This document shows positions 24,725 to 32,703 of a stretch of DNA of 64,000 bases, piece by piece. A model generated the notes under the pieces. That model worked only from the letters and a program-made list of their open reading frames with translations. It ran no database searches and was not told the origin of the DNA. Origin of the DNA: Micromonospora sp. CCTCC AA 2012012 (GTDB lineage: Bacteria; Actinomycetota; Actinomycetes; Mycobacteriales; Micromonosporaceae); the NCBI RefSeq assembly GCF_040499845.1, contig NZ_CP159342.1, positions 3,472,001-3,536,000 of the forward strand, in the 5' to 3' direction. Each line of letters begins with the position of its first letter. Within the stretch, counting starts at the first letter, position 1. Position numbers and translations under genes: made by a program.

Positions 24725-25756
24725 ATGGGCGTCGACGGCGACAACCCGTACTCGTCGCAGACCACCGCGAACACGCACGCACCCTGGATCGAGGGCGGCA
24801 CGCCGCTCGAGGTCGACCTGAGCGGTCTGCGGGACTACGCCAAGCACATGGCGGACCAGCAGCGGGACCTGATGTCGCGCACCGTCCACCTCTCCCACCT
24901 GTTCAAGATGCCGAACGAGGCCTACAACGGCGAGGTGCTCGGCGAGGCGGCCTTCCTCCGCTCGCAGTTGCAGTCGAACGCGTCGGAGCTGAGCGCCTAC
25001 CTGAGCAACCTCGGGCAGACCCTGTTCAACATCGGCTCGGCGGCGCAGACCATCGCCGACATCTACGGCTCCGGCGACGCGACGGGTGCCGCCGAGCTCT
25101 CCGACGTGCTCTTCGCCTTCGGCGACAAGAGCGTCCCCCGGCCGGACGGCCTGCCCCCCTACGTCGGCCAGACCTACCAGGAGGCGTTGGCGGCCAACGC
25201 CGCCAAGGCGGCGCCGCCGCCCGAGACGAGCGCCGAGTGGAAGACCCCGGAGCAGACGTCCACCTCCCCCTACCAGACGACCCTCACCGCCCAGGGCCCG
25301 AACGGCATGGTGCGCGAGACCGTCACGACGAACGTGCCGGGCAGTGGCGTCACCCTGGTCACCACGACGATCTACGACAGCAAGGGCAAGGTGGTCTCCA
25401 CCACCAGCAGCCGCACCACCACGACCTACGACTACGCGACGAACTCGCAGGTCCAGACCGTCGAGAGCGGCGACACCGCGACCACCACCACGACGCGGTA
25501 CGGCAGTGACGGCGCGGTCGTCAACGAGGAGAGCCGGAGCAGCACCGCCACCAACGGTCACGAGACGCCGACCGGCCGCCGGGAGGTGACGGTCGACCCG
25601 TCGACCGGCGAGCGGGTCGAGACGACGTACGTGGTGCGGGACGGCAGGGAGGTCGTGTCGGACCGGGTGGTCATCGGCCGCGCCACCGAGGGCGAGACCG
25701 GCTACCAGGAGCCGATCGCCAACCAGTACGACCCGATCATGAAGGGGCACGGCTGA
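24725..25756 (+). CDS. Type VII-associated protein with helical N-terminus and Thr-rich C-terminal half
   Basis: The protein has 343 residues from ATG 24725, with GGGGAGG 4 nt upstream. Residues 20-150 are helical like a WXG/PPE-type domain. Residues 175-320 are strand-like and Thr-rich, with periodic TTTTxYDS/YGSDG units (TTTIYDSKGKVV, TTTRYGSDGAVV, TYVVRDGREVV) that recall short YD-type repeats. It opens an operon divergent from esxB and is probably exported or surface-associated. Function unknown. Confidence 0.7.
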   Translation: MGVDGDNPYSSQTTANTHAPWIEGGTPLEVDLSGLRDYAKHMADQQRDLMSRTVHLSHLFKMPNEAYNGEVLGEAAFLRSQLQSNASELSAYLSNLGQTLFNIGSAAQTIADIYGSGDATGAAELSDVLFAFGDKSVPRPDGLPPYVGQTYQEALAANAAKAAPPPETSAEWKTPEQTSTSPYQTTLTAQGPNGMVRETVTTNVPGSGVTLVTTTIYDSKGKVVSTTSSRTTTTYDYATNSQVQTVESGDTATTTTTRYGSDGAVVNEESRSSTATNGHETPTGRREVTVDPSTGERVETTYVVRDGREVVSDRVVIGRATEGETGYQEPIANQYDPIMKGHG

Positions 25757-25760
25757 GCAG

Positions 25761-27836
25761 ATGGCCGACTACTGGGGCGCGAAGGCGGATCCGAACTACG
25801 GGTACAGCCCGTACAGCGGTCAGCTGCACTACGGCCAGCCGCAGCTGTCGTCCGCGCCGTTCACCGCCAAGGCGGGCGACGGGAACTCGACCACCATCGA
25901 GATCATCAAGACCCGGATCCACAACATGCACCCGGAGATGATCTCGGCGCTCGCCGACCAGTGGCAGAACGCCTGGACCGTGCTGGACAACGTGCGCAGC
26001 TATGTGCTCAAGGAGAGCAACCTCCTGCACGACAAGCACTGGGACTCACCGAAGGCCCGGGACGCCTTCCTGCGGAAGGGCCCGGGCGAGGCGCTGGCCT
26101 ACCTCGACGTGTGGATGGACGCCGCGCAGAAGAACGTCACCGCGCTGCGGCACCTCGTCACCATCGCCCAGGACGCCCGCCGCGACATCGACGCCCTCGT
26201 CGCGGAGTACGAGCAGAAGCTCAAGGACGCGCAGGACGTCGACCTGGCCGGCCAGCTCAGCGAGTGGTTCGACACCGGCCGCAAGTGGATGACGACCTGG
26301 GGCGACGCCGAGAAGTACCAGATCCAGCAGCAGGTCCAGGAGGTCCAGGAGACCTACCAGAAGAAGGCCCAGGAGCTGGCCTACAAGATCGGCAACCAGC
26401 ACTACGACTACGTCAGCGCGCTCAGCGGCGGGGTCGGGCCGCCGTACAAGCCGATGGACGCGGTGCTCAACTCCCCCGGCTCGCCGCCCATGCCCGCCAT
26501 CCCGGACCTGCCGACCGGCGGCCCGGGCGGGGCCCCGCCGCCGCCGGCACCTCCGGCGCCCGCACCGGCCCCGCCACCGGCGCTGCCGCCGGCGGCCAAC
26601 CCGAACAACCTGACGGGACCGAACGCACCGCCGGTGCCGCAGGTGAACACCGCGCTGCCCCCGAAACCGGCGCTCCCGCCGAACCCGGCCCTGCCCCCGA
26701 ACCCGGCCCTGCCCCCGAACCCCGCGCTGCCCACGAACCCGGCGCAGTTCGCGCCGCTGCCCGCACCGCCGCCGTTCCTCTCCACGGGCGGCCCGAATGG
26801 GCTGCCCGGCAGAGCGCCGACCAACCTGCCCACCGGCGCGCCGAAGGGTGCGCCGGGCCTGCCCCCCGGTGCCCAGAAGGGCGCGCCCGGCCTGCCGCCC
26901 GGCCGCCAGCAGCCGCCGAACCCCGGCCAGCTGACCCGGAACTCGTTCGCCCGCGGCGGCGGCACCGGCCAGCCACCCGGCATGGGTCAGCCGCCCGGCC
27001 GGACGCTGCGTCGTCCGCCCACCCCCGGCGGCGGTGAGCACGGCGAGCACGGCGGTCGCGGCGTCCAGCGCCCCGGCGGCGGTGAGCCGTCCCGCTCCGC
27101 GCCGCCCCAGCAGGGACGCCCCGGCGACCGCCGCCGCGCGGACCGCCCGGACCTCGCCGACCGGACCCCGGGCGCGCCGGTCGACGCCGAGGAGGCGTTC
27201 GGCCGTCCGTCGGGGAACCTCACCCCGCCGGTGCTGAAGAACCCCACCGGCGAGCGCAGTCGGATCCGGCCGGGCAGCGCCGCGGAACTGCCGCCGAGCA
27301 TGCGCCCCGGCGGCGACGCCGGCGAGCTGCTGCGGCGGGACGGCACGGCTCCGCCCGTACTCAACCGGCCCGGCCGGCCGGGCGAGTCGCTGCCGCCGGC
27401 CACCCGCGGTCGCACCGACCGGCGGGCCGCGGAGCGCGACCGCGACCGGAAGACGCCCACCGGCGCCGAGTGGATCGGCGCCGACGACGCCCGCGCCGAG
27501 GCCGGCTCGTCGGTGCTCGACGCGCCCACCCTGCCGCCCAGCGGCAGCCGGGTGTCCGGGTTGGAGGAGATCCCGCAGGGGCTGCGCAGTCGCGCCGCGA
27601 CCCGATCCACCGGGCCCGCCCGCGCGGCCCGGCCCGGCACCGTCTCGCCCGAACTCAGCAAGCGCAGGACCAGCGACGAGCGGCGCGACCAGCAGGTCGA
27701 CGACGAGGCCCGCGGGGTGGTCACCGACGAGCAGGCGTTCGAGGTGCAGACCCCGGGCGGCGGCGTGGTGACCAGCAAGCGCGACGAGCCGGTGTACGAG
27801 CCGGAGGTCCGTCGAGTGCTCGGCGGCGACCGGTAA
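25761..27836 (+). CDS. Long Pro-rich type VII-associated protein with WXG-like helical N-terminus
   Basis: The protein has 691 residues. Residues 45-225 are strongly helical with coiled-coil character (QIQQQVQEVQETYQKKAQEL) and several conserved Trp, as in PPE or WXG-type ESX substrates. Residues 235-430 are Pro/Gly/Ala-rich, with six-residue LPPNPA repeats. The remainder is Arg/Pro-rich and ends in a short conserved-looking module (VTDEQAFEVQTPGGGVV). The gene follows its neighbour by 4 nt. It could be a large ESX substrate or a scaffold. It is not recognised beyond that. Confidence 0.7.
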   Translation: MADYWGAKADPNYGYSPYSGQLHYGQPQLSSAPFTAKAGDGNSTTIEIIKTRIHNMHPEMISALADQWQNAWTVLDNVRSYVLKESNLLHDKHWDSPKARDAFLRKGPGEALAYLDVWMDAAQKNVTALRHLVTIAQDARRDIDALVAEYEQKLKDAQDVDLAGQLSEWFDTGRKWMTTWGDAEKYQIQQQVQEVQETYQKKAQELAYKIGNQHYDYVSALSGGVGPPYKPMDAVLNSPGSPPMPAIPDLPTGGPGGAPPPPAPPAPAPAPPPALPPAANPNNLTGPNAPPVPQVNTALPPKPALPPNPALPPNPALPPNPALPTNPAQFAPLPAPPPFLSTGGPNGLPGRAPTNLPTGAPKGAPGLPPGAQKGAPGLPPGRQQPPNPGQLTRNSFARGGGTGQPPGMGQPPGRTLRRPPTPGGGEHGEHGGRGVQRPGGGEPSRSAPPQQGRPGDRRRADRPDLADRTPGAPVDAEEAFGRPSGNLTPPVLKNPTGERSRIRPGSAAELPPSMRPGGDAGELLRRDGTAPPVLNRPGRPGESLPPATRGRTDRRAAERDRDRKTPTGAEWIGADDARAEAGSSVLDAPTLPPSGSRVSGLEEIPQGLRSRAATRSTGPARAARPGTVSPELSKRRTSDERRDQQVDDEARGVVTDEQAFEVQTPGGGVVTSKRDEPVYEPEVRRVLGGDR
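26655..26744 (+). repeat. Coding 18-bp tandem repeat (LPPNPA), five units
   Basis: Five consecutive 18-bp units of the type CTGCCCCCGAACCCGGCC encode a six-residue LPPNPA motif in the Pro-rich linker. Slippage-prone, with likely strain-to-strain length variation. Confidence 0.85.
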
Positions 27837-27860
27837 CGTGCGGACCGAGGAGGTGATCCG

Positions 27861-28394
27861 GTGAAGATCGGGAATCCCGCGAACTACTACGTCCGGGTTC
27901 GCGCCCGCAGTTGGGACGAGGAGCCCGAGCAGGCCGCGCTGTACGAGGGCATGTACTCCTTCGACCTCAACCAACTCGTCCGGGTGTCGTTCGTCCCGGC
28001 CGTGACCGCGCCCCGCCCCTGGTCGCTGGACGATGTGCCGACCGACATCAGCGACTTCACCACCGCGCAGCAGGCGCGCGTCCACGAGTTGCTCCTCACC
28101 GACTATTCCGTCACGCCGGATGACGAGCGGGCAGGGACGGCCGACCAGTTCGACTGGCCGTTCGAGTGGACAGATCCCGCCACCCGGCCGCGACCGACCG
28201 TCTTCTACGTGACCGCCGACGAGTTCGATCGCCTGAGCTCCGACCTCGAAGAGCTTTCGGACGTTGCCGGCGAGTTGCACTCCTTCGTCCGAAGATCGGA
28301 GGTCCTGGAGCACGAGGTCGTCCGCTTCATCGAACGCCGCATCCTCGACTCCCCACTGCTGACCCCGGACAGCGCCAACTCGATCGGTCGCTGA
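27861..28394 (+). CDS. Protein of unknown function, third gene of the type VII partner operon
   Basis: The protein has 177 residues from GTG 27861, with GAGGAGGT upstream. It is soluble, acidic, Phe/Trp-rich in the middle (FDWPFEWTDP) and helical at the C-terminus (DRLSSDLEELSDVAGELHSFV). There is no signal peptide. The 24-nt gap to the Pro-rich gene suggests one operon. It could be an immunity or chaperone partner of the upstream protein, but nothing in the sequence proves this. Confidence 0.6.
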   Translation: MKIGNPANYYVRVRARSWDEEPEQAALYEGMYSFDLNQLVRVSFVPAVTAPRPWSLDDVPTDISDFTTAQQARVHELLLTDYSVTPDDERAGTADQFDWPFEWTDPATRPRPTVFYVTADEFDRLSSDLEELSDVAGELHSFVRRSEVLEHEVVRFIERRILDSPLLTPDSANSIGR

Positions 28395-28404
28395 CGAACC
28401 TGGG

Positions 28405-28809
28405 TCAGGACCAGTCGACCGGAGCGCTCTCGGTGAGTGGACTGGCCCGGCGGGCGGGGTTGACCGCGCGGACCGCGTACCTCTGGTGCCCCGGCTCGGG
28501 ACGCCGGTCCCACCAGGACAGTCCCCCGGTACGCCCGATGGTCCGCCAGACGCCGTCGGGCAGCTTCCGCCGCAGCACCTCGTGGTAGGCCACGTCCTCG
28601 CCGGTCGTCGGCCAGCTCAGGCGTACGCCGTCGGGTGCGACGACGGCCGCCAGCGCGGCCGGGGCGAGGGGCGCCACCCGGGCGGCCTCTTCGGTGGAGA
28701 TCCCGCCGGCGGCGGCCGACGACGAACCGCCGGCGGCGGTGGGGGTGTGGGTGGTGCAGCCGGCCAGGGCGACCAGCAGCACCACGGCGGGCAGGTGATG
28801 GCGGGGCAC
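28405..28809 (-). CDS. Lipoprotein with a fibronectin type III-like domain
   Basis: The protein has 134 residues. The N-terminus carries a lipobox (LVALAGC), so it is lipid-anchored at Cys18. A Ser/Ala-rich linker is followed by a small FN3-like fold (GVRLSWPTTGEDVAYHEVLRR to QRYAVRAVN). GTG 28809 is preceded by GGGGAGGAG. It may bind carbohydrate or proteins at the cell surface. It follows the metalloprotease gene across a terminator, so separate expression is possible. Confidence 0.7.
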   Translation of the reverse strand: MPRHHLPAVVLLVALAGCTTHTPTAAGGSSSAAAGGISTEEAARVAPLAPAALAAVVAPDGVRLSWPTTGEDVAYHEVLRRKLPDGVWRTIGRTGGLSWWDRRPEPGHQRYAVRAVNPARRASPLTESAPVDWS

Positions 28810-28824
28810 GCGTCTCCTCCCCGG

Positions 28825-28855
28825 GTCGTGGCAGGGCGCAGGGCCCTGCCACGAC
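28825..28855 (-). terminator. Terminator of the metalloprotease gene
   Basis: A perfect 13-bp stem (arm GTCGTGGCAGGGC) with a 5-nt loop starts 9 nt after the protease stop codon. It lies just upstream of the lipoprotein ribosome site. Confidence 0.75.
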
Positions 28856-28863
28856 CGTTCGGG

Positions 28864-31134
28864 TCACTTCAGTCGGAACTCGGCGGTCCGCTGGGTGCCG
28901 TCGTCGAAGGTGACGACGAGCCGGCGGCAACTGCCCGCCCACGACCGGTCCGTCTTCCAGACGTAGGTGTACCGGTCGGTGACCGCGTCGTAGGTCAGGG
29001 TGGCGCTACCGGCGCTCACCGTCTGCTCGATGTCGTCCAGCGGCGCACCCGAGTCGCAGGCGACCTGCTGGGACGCCGGTGAACCGGCGGCGAAGACGTT
29101 CAGGCCCTGGTCACCACCGAGGCTGAACTTCACCGGGATGGCGCTGCCGGCCTTGGCCACGTTGACCGTGGGCGGGTTGTCGACCGGGGAGAAGAACCCG
29201 CTGAAGGTGTACCGGCTGACCGGCGGGACCTTCTTCGCCTCCTCCACCGTCAGCGTCTCGTCGGCGGTCACCGTCGGCAGGCTGGGGGTCACCCCGGCCA
29301 GTCCGATCGCCCCACCCTTGAGCTTCAGGTTCGCCCAGTCGTTGAAGCCGTTCAGGGTGTTCGTCGCCGAGTCGTTGTTGACGTCGAACGAGACGCCCGT
29401 CTCGGTGGCGTTGCCGTTGCAGTTCCAGTCGATGGCGCCACCGGCGTTGTTCACCGCCACGTAGCTGCTCGACGCGGGACACCAGTGCCGGGTGCCGTAG
29501 CCGGCCGCGCCGATCCCCGCCGGCTCGCTGAGGCTGCTCTCGTTCAGCGCGCCGAGCGCCGAGCGGGAGTAGTCGAAGGTGCCGGCCGCGCCGCCCTTGA
29601 TCACCCCACCCAGTTGGAAGCCGTAGCTCATGATGCTCAGGTAGTTGGGCTTGTAGTTGACGTCGTCACCGCCGCCGTGCCGCAGCGCCAGGTTGTGCCC
29701 CAGCTCGTGCATCAGCGTGCCGGCCTGCTCGTTGTCGGTGCCCGTGCCGCCGGTGAAGGAGCCCAGGCTGACGATCAGGTCGGAGGCGCCGATCCCCCGG
29801 GAGATGCCCGACGAAGTGGTCGAGTCGTAGTTGTGGGCGGCGATCACGTAGTGGAAGATCGGCGTCCGGCCGGTCGGGGTGAAGTTGGCGTCCTTCAGCG
29901 TCTGGAACGCGCTCCAGTCGTACCCGCCCGGGCCGGAGGTGCCGAGGTTGGCGGTGTACGCCAACTGGTTGGCCCGGCTCAGGGAGCCCCACGTCGCGTT
30001 CGTGGCGTGGTTCATGATGCTCGTCGGGCCCTCGTCGACGTGCAGGTTGATGCCGACCGACCCGGTGGGACTGGTGTACGGCGAGGCGGCGAAGGAGTCC
30101 ACCACCGTCTTGATCGCGGCGGCGCTGAGCCGCTGGTTGTGGGTGGCGTCCTGCATCCAGTCGACCTGCAGGAAGATGTCGGGCTTGTTGACGTCGGCCC
30201 CCATCGCGGGCAGGTCGACGAACTGCGGGGCGGTCGGGCCGGCGCCGTCCGGGTCGATGGTGACCCCGGCGGTCTCCCACTCGTCGAGCAGACCGTCGCC
30301 GTCACGGTCGACGCCGCCGCCGGTGGCGCAGGAGCCGGGCGGGATCTCGAAGGCGATCGCCCGACGCGGCTCGTACGCCTCCATCGACCACATCACCGTC
30401 CTCGGCGAGAAGGTGACGCTGTCGCACTCCAGGTCCTCGTCGCGGACGCCGCCGGCGCCGGTGGCGAAGTCGAAGGCGGCCGCGTGGCTGCCCCGCTGCA
30501 CCACCCAGATGTGGTTGCAGCCGTCGGAGCCCTGGAACAGCAGTTGCCCGCCGATGGCCAGGCCACTGTTGTAGCAACCGCTCCCCGTCCACGGGAAGCT
30601 CCCGAGGTTCGCCCCGGCGGTGCTGTAGTGGTAGATCGTCGTCGACGTGTCGGGACTGACGTAGAGGCTGTCGTCCTGCGCGTCGTACGCGAGACCGTCG
30701 TCGAGTTCGTCGAAGGCGGCCGCGGCGGCGTTGAGGACCACCGCGCCGGTCCCGGTGGCCGGGTCCACCAGCCGCACGTCGCCGCTGGTGCCGGCGCCGC
30801 CCCAGCCGGCCCAGATCTTCTTCCGGTTGCCGTCCCAGGCCAGCGCTCCGAGACCACCGGCGACCGTGTACGACGCGAGCACCGCGCCGGTGATCGGATC
30901 GGCCTTGTAGAGGTCAGGGCTGCTGGCGTAGCAGCTGTACCAGATGTTCTTGCCGTCGAAGGCAATGCCGACCCCGATCCCGCTGCCGCAGGACTGGGCG
31001 AAGCTCGTCTGCTGGACGAGGTCGCCGTTGGCGGCCGAGGCCGGCGAGGCGCTGACGGTCAGCCCCGCCGCCAGCACCACGACGGCGACCACGGCCGCGG
31101 AGAAGAGCCGATGGGGTCTTCGGTGCATGGTCAT
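28864..31134 (-). CDS. Secreted zinc metalloprotease (metzincin-like) with C-terminal PxKF-like domain
   Basis: The protein has 756 residues from ATG 31134 (GAGGAG 6 nt upstream; the frame is open further upstream without a better start). A signal peptide ends near SASPASA. Residues 35-290 look like a beta-propeller (repeated DPxTGAV, LAYDAQDDSLYVS, AWDGNRKKIWAGW). A calcium-type DRDGDGLLDEWE loop follows. The catalytic motif HELGHNLALRH supplies His476, Glu477, His480 and His486. A C-terminal domain (KAGSAIPVKFSLGGDQG) matches PxKF-type modules of actinobacterial exoenzymes. It probably acts in extracellular protein degradation. Confidence 0.85.
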   Translation of the reverse strand: MTMHRRPHRLFSAAVVAVVVLAAGLTVSASPASAANGDLVQQTSFAQSCGSGIGVGIAFDGKNIWYSCYASSPDLYKADPITGAVLASYTVAGGLGALAWDGNRKKIWAGWGGAGTSGDVRLVDPATGTGAVVLNAAAAAFDELDDGLAYDAQDDSLYVSPDTSTTIYHYSTAGANLGSFPWTGSGCYNSGLAIGGQLLFQGSDGCNHIWVVQRGSHAAAFDFATGAGGVRDEDLECDSVTFSPRTVMWSMEAYEPRRAIAFEIPPGSCATGGGVDRDGDGLLDEWETAGVTIDPDGAGPTAPQFVDLPAMGADVNKPDIFLQVDWMQDATHNQRLSAAAIKTVVDSFAASPYTSPTGSVGINLHVDEGPTSIMNHATNATWGSLSRANQLAYTANLGTSGPGGYDWSAFQTLKDANFTPTGRTPIFHYVIAAHNYDSTTSSGISRGIGASDLIVSLGSFTGGTGTDNEQAGTLMHELGHNLALRHGGGDDVNYKPNYLSIMSYGFQLGGVIKGGAAGTFDYSRSALGALNESSLSEPAGIGAAGYGTRHWCPASSSYVAVNNAGGAIDWNCNGNATETGVSFDVNNDSATNTLNGFNDWANLKLKGGAIGLAGVTPSLPTVTADETLTVEEAKKVPPVSRYTFSGFFSPVDNPPTVNVAKAGSAIPVKFSLGGDQGLNVFAAGSPASQQVACDSGAPLDDIEQTVSAGSATLTYDAVTDRYTYVWKTDRSWAGSCRRLVVTFDDGTQRTAEFRLK

Positions 31135-31353
31135 GTCACTCCTCACGCCCCCGTGACCGACGAAGGTGGCATCCGAGCGGACGCCGGGGATCACCCTTCG
31201 CGCCAGCCGGGTCACGGAGAATGACTGCGACGGATTCCGGACAGCCGCCCGAGCCGATCGAGGACGGCGGGCCCACCCATCGGTCCGGACCGGCTCGGGC
31301 AAGCGGCCGTTGCCCCGGCGGCATCAGCCGGAGTAAGGCCGCTGAACAGGAAA

Positions 31354-31384
31354 AAGGCTCGTCACCGTTGCGGTGACGAGCCTT
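31354..31384 (-). terminator. Terminator of the Gly-Val tRNA operon
   Basis: A 14-bp stem (AAGGCTCGTCACCG) with a TTG loop is followed on the minus strand by TTTTTCC. It is one of the few classic U-tract terminators in the window, just downstream of tRNA-Val. Confidence 0.85.
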
Positions 31385-31391
31385 GCCTCAC

Positions 31392-31466
31392 TGGTGGGCG
31401 ATACTGGGTTTGAACCAGTGACCTCTTCCGTGTCAAGGAAGCGCGCTCCCACTGCGCCAATCGCCC
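31392..31466 (-). tRNA. tRNA-Val (GAC), copy 1, CCA encoded
   Basis: The minus strand folds as a cloverleaf: acceptor GGGCGAT, anticodon arm CTTCC-TTGACAC-GGAAG with anticodon GAC, and T-loop GGTTCAAACC. The 3' CCA is encoded at 31392-31394. The body is 72 nt. Confidence 0.95.
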
Positions 31467-31526
31467 GTGGGTCCGTCCGGTGCGGACACCGGCGGTGGTC
31501 GACCCCGCGACGGGGGCCGGATCGCG

Positions 31527-31599
31527 AGCGGACGACGGGATTCGAACCCGCGACCCTCACCTTGGCAAGGTGATGCGCTACCAGCTGCGCTACGTCCGC
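31527..31599 (-). tRNA. tRNA-Gly (GCC), copy 1
   Basis: The body is 73 nt on the minus strand. Acceptor GCGGACG pairs with CGTCCGC, the anticodon loop TTGCCAA gives GCC, and the T-arm has GGTTCGAATCC. No CCA is encoded. It lies upstream of tRNA-Val in the same short operon. Confidence 0.95.
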
Positions 31600-31793
31600 G
31601 TGCCGCCGGTTTTCGTCGGCGACGGGAGAACTGTACCCGATGACAAGATCGGCGCGCCGCCCGGCCCCGGCGGTGACCCCGGCGGGCGTGACCACCTGCG
31701 GTGACTGCCGTCACGAAGAGGTGATTGTGCAGGTCACCGACGGGGTACTGACTCCTGCGACAGCACACCACATCCCCCCTGAAGGAGGCTGTC

Positions 31794-32033
31794 ATGGGAA
31801 TCGGCACCAGCATCTTCCTGATCGCGGTCGGCGCGATCCTCACCTTCGCGCTCAACGCCAGCGTCGGCGGGGTCGACCTCGACGTCGTGGGCTGGATCCT
31901 GATGGCGGCCGGCGTGCTCGGCCTCATCATGACCACCCTGGTCTGGGGTCGCCGCCGCCAGGTCGTCACCACGGCCGAGCCGGTCGAGTACCGGCGGGTC
32001 GAGGAGCGTCGGGACATCGCCCCGCCGCTCTGA
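31794..32033 (+). CDS. DUF6458-family small membrane protein
   Basis: The protein has 79 residues (MGIGTSIFLIAVGAILTFAL). Two transmembrane helices (about 5-20 and 28-48) are followed by a basic, polar tail. The sequence fits the DUF6458 family, widespread in actinobacteria and of unknown function. GAAGGAGG precedes the ATG. The gene sits alone between two minus-strand tRNA clusters and has its own terminator. Confidence 0.88.
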   Translation: MGIGTSIFLIAVGAILTFALNASVGGVDLDVVGWILMAAGVLGLIMTTLVWGRRRQVVTTAEPVEYRRVEERRDIAPPL

Positions 32034-32085
32034 TCCACCGTCCGGGGCCGATGGAGCTGATCGGTCGCGGAGATCATCCGTACGC

Positions 32086-32121
32086 CGGAGGGCGTCGGCC
32101 AGCGTGGGCCGACGCCCTCCG
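32086..32121 (+). terminator. Terminator of the DUF6458 gene
   Basis: A perfect 15-bp stem (CGGAGGGCGTCGGCC) with a 6-nt loop lies 53 nt after the stop. Confidence 0.75.
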
Positions 32122-32141
32122 CGCGGGCGGGGGACGAGCAG

Positions 32142-32180
32142 CAGAACGGCCCGTCACCGGTTCGGTGACGGGCCGTTCTG
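32142..32180 (-). terminator. Terminator of the Gly-Cys-Val tRNA operon
   Basis: An 18-bp perfect stem (CAGAACGGCCCGTCACCG) with a 3-nt loop lies 11 nt downstream of the encoded CCA of tRNA-Val copy 2. It resembles the hairpin after the first cluster (shared CGTCACCG arm). Confidence 0.8.
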
Positions 32181-32190
32181 GTTGTTCCGC

Positions 32191-32265
32191 TGGTGGGCGA
32201 TACTGGGTTTGAACCAGTGACCTCTTCCGTGTCAAGGAAGCGCGCTCCCACTGCGCCAATCGCCC
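32191..32265 (-). tRNA. tRNA-Val (GAC), copy 2, CCA encoded
   Basis: The body (32194-32265) is identical to tRNA-Val copy 1, with CCA encoded at 32191-32193. It is the last gene of a three-tRNA operon. Confidence 0.95.
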
Positions 32266-32276
32266 TCGTCAATGCG

Positions 32277-32347
32277 AGGTGGAGACGGGATTTGAACCCG
32301 TGTACACGGCTTTGCAGGCCGTTGCCTCGCCTCTCGGCCACTCCACC
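32277..32347 (-). tRNA. tRNA-Cys (GCA)
   Basis: The body is 71 nt on the minus strand. Acceptor GGTGGAG pairs with CTCCACC, the anticodon loop CTGCAAA gives GCA, and the T-arm is GGGTTCAAATCCC. No CCA is encoded. It lies between tRNA-Gly and tRNA-Val. Confidence 0.95.
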
Positions 32348-32381
32348 GAGGTTGCCCCCGAACTGCGTGGCGGCATCTCCG

Positions 32382-32454
32382 AGCGGACGACGGGATTCGA
32401 ACCCGCGACCCTCACCTTGGCAAGGTGATGCGCTACCAGCTGCGCTACGTCCGC
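32382..32454 (-). tRNA. tRNA-Gly (GCC), copy 2
   Basis: The 73-nt body is identical to the first tRNA-Gly. It is the promoter-proximal gene of the Gly-Cys-Val operon. Confidence 0.95.
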
Positions 32455-32486
32455 ACGTCTCCGGTGTTTCCCGGTGACGGATGAGA

Positions 32487-32516
32487 ACTTTAGCCGAGCC
32501 CGGGAACGGTTGCCAA
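32487..32516 (-). promoter_or_regulatory. Promoter of the Gly-Cys-Val tRNA operon
   Basis: The minus strand has -35 TTGGCA (32511-32516), an 18-bp spacer and -10 TAAAGT (32487-32492), 33 nt upstream of tRNA-Gly. A similar -10 context (GAGAACTGTA on the plus strand) precedes the first cluster. Confidence 0.7.
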
Positions 32517-32691
32517 CTCGGGGGTCCCCGGGCGCGTCGCCGGGGGTGCCGACGGCCACCTCCCGCAGAGCGTCCTAGGAGACTGGTGGGGTCGTTCCGG
32601 CACCGGACACGCGGAGATTGGTGTCCGGCTTCCGACTTGTCTGATCGCCGACGGGCCGCCTCGGTAACTATCTGTGGTCACGTCGATGGGT

Positions 32692-32697
32692 TACGGT
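32692..32697 (+). promoter_or_regulatory. -10 element of a probable leaderless tetR promoter
   Basis: TACGGT, then 6 nt, then GTG 32704. Upstream, GTAAC (about 32664) and GTTAC (32690-32694) form a loose inverted repeat that could be an autoregulatory operator; this is weak. Confidence 0.4.
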
Positions 32698-32703
32698 AGC
32701 GGC

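Noticed and set aside
31392..32454. Integrated genetic element at the tRNA genes
   Set aside because: No integrase, excisionase or att-type direct repeat beyond the tRNA copies themselves was found between or beside the clusters.
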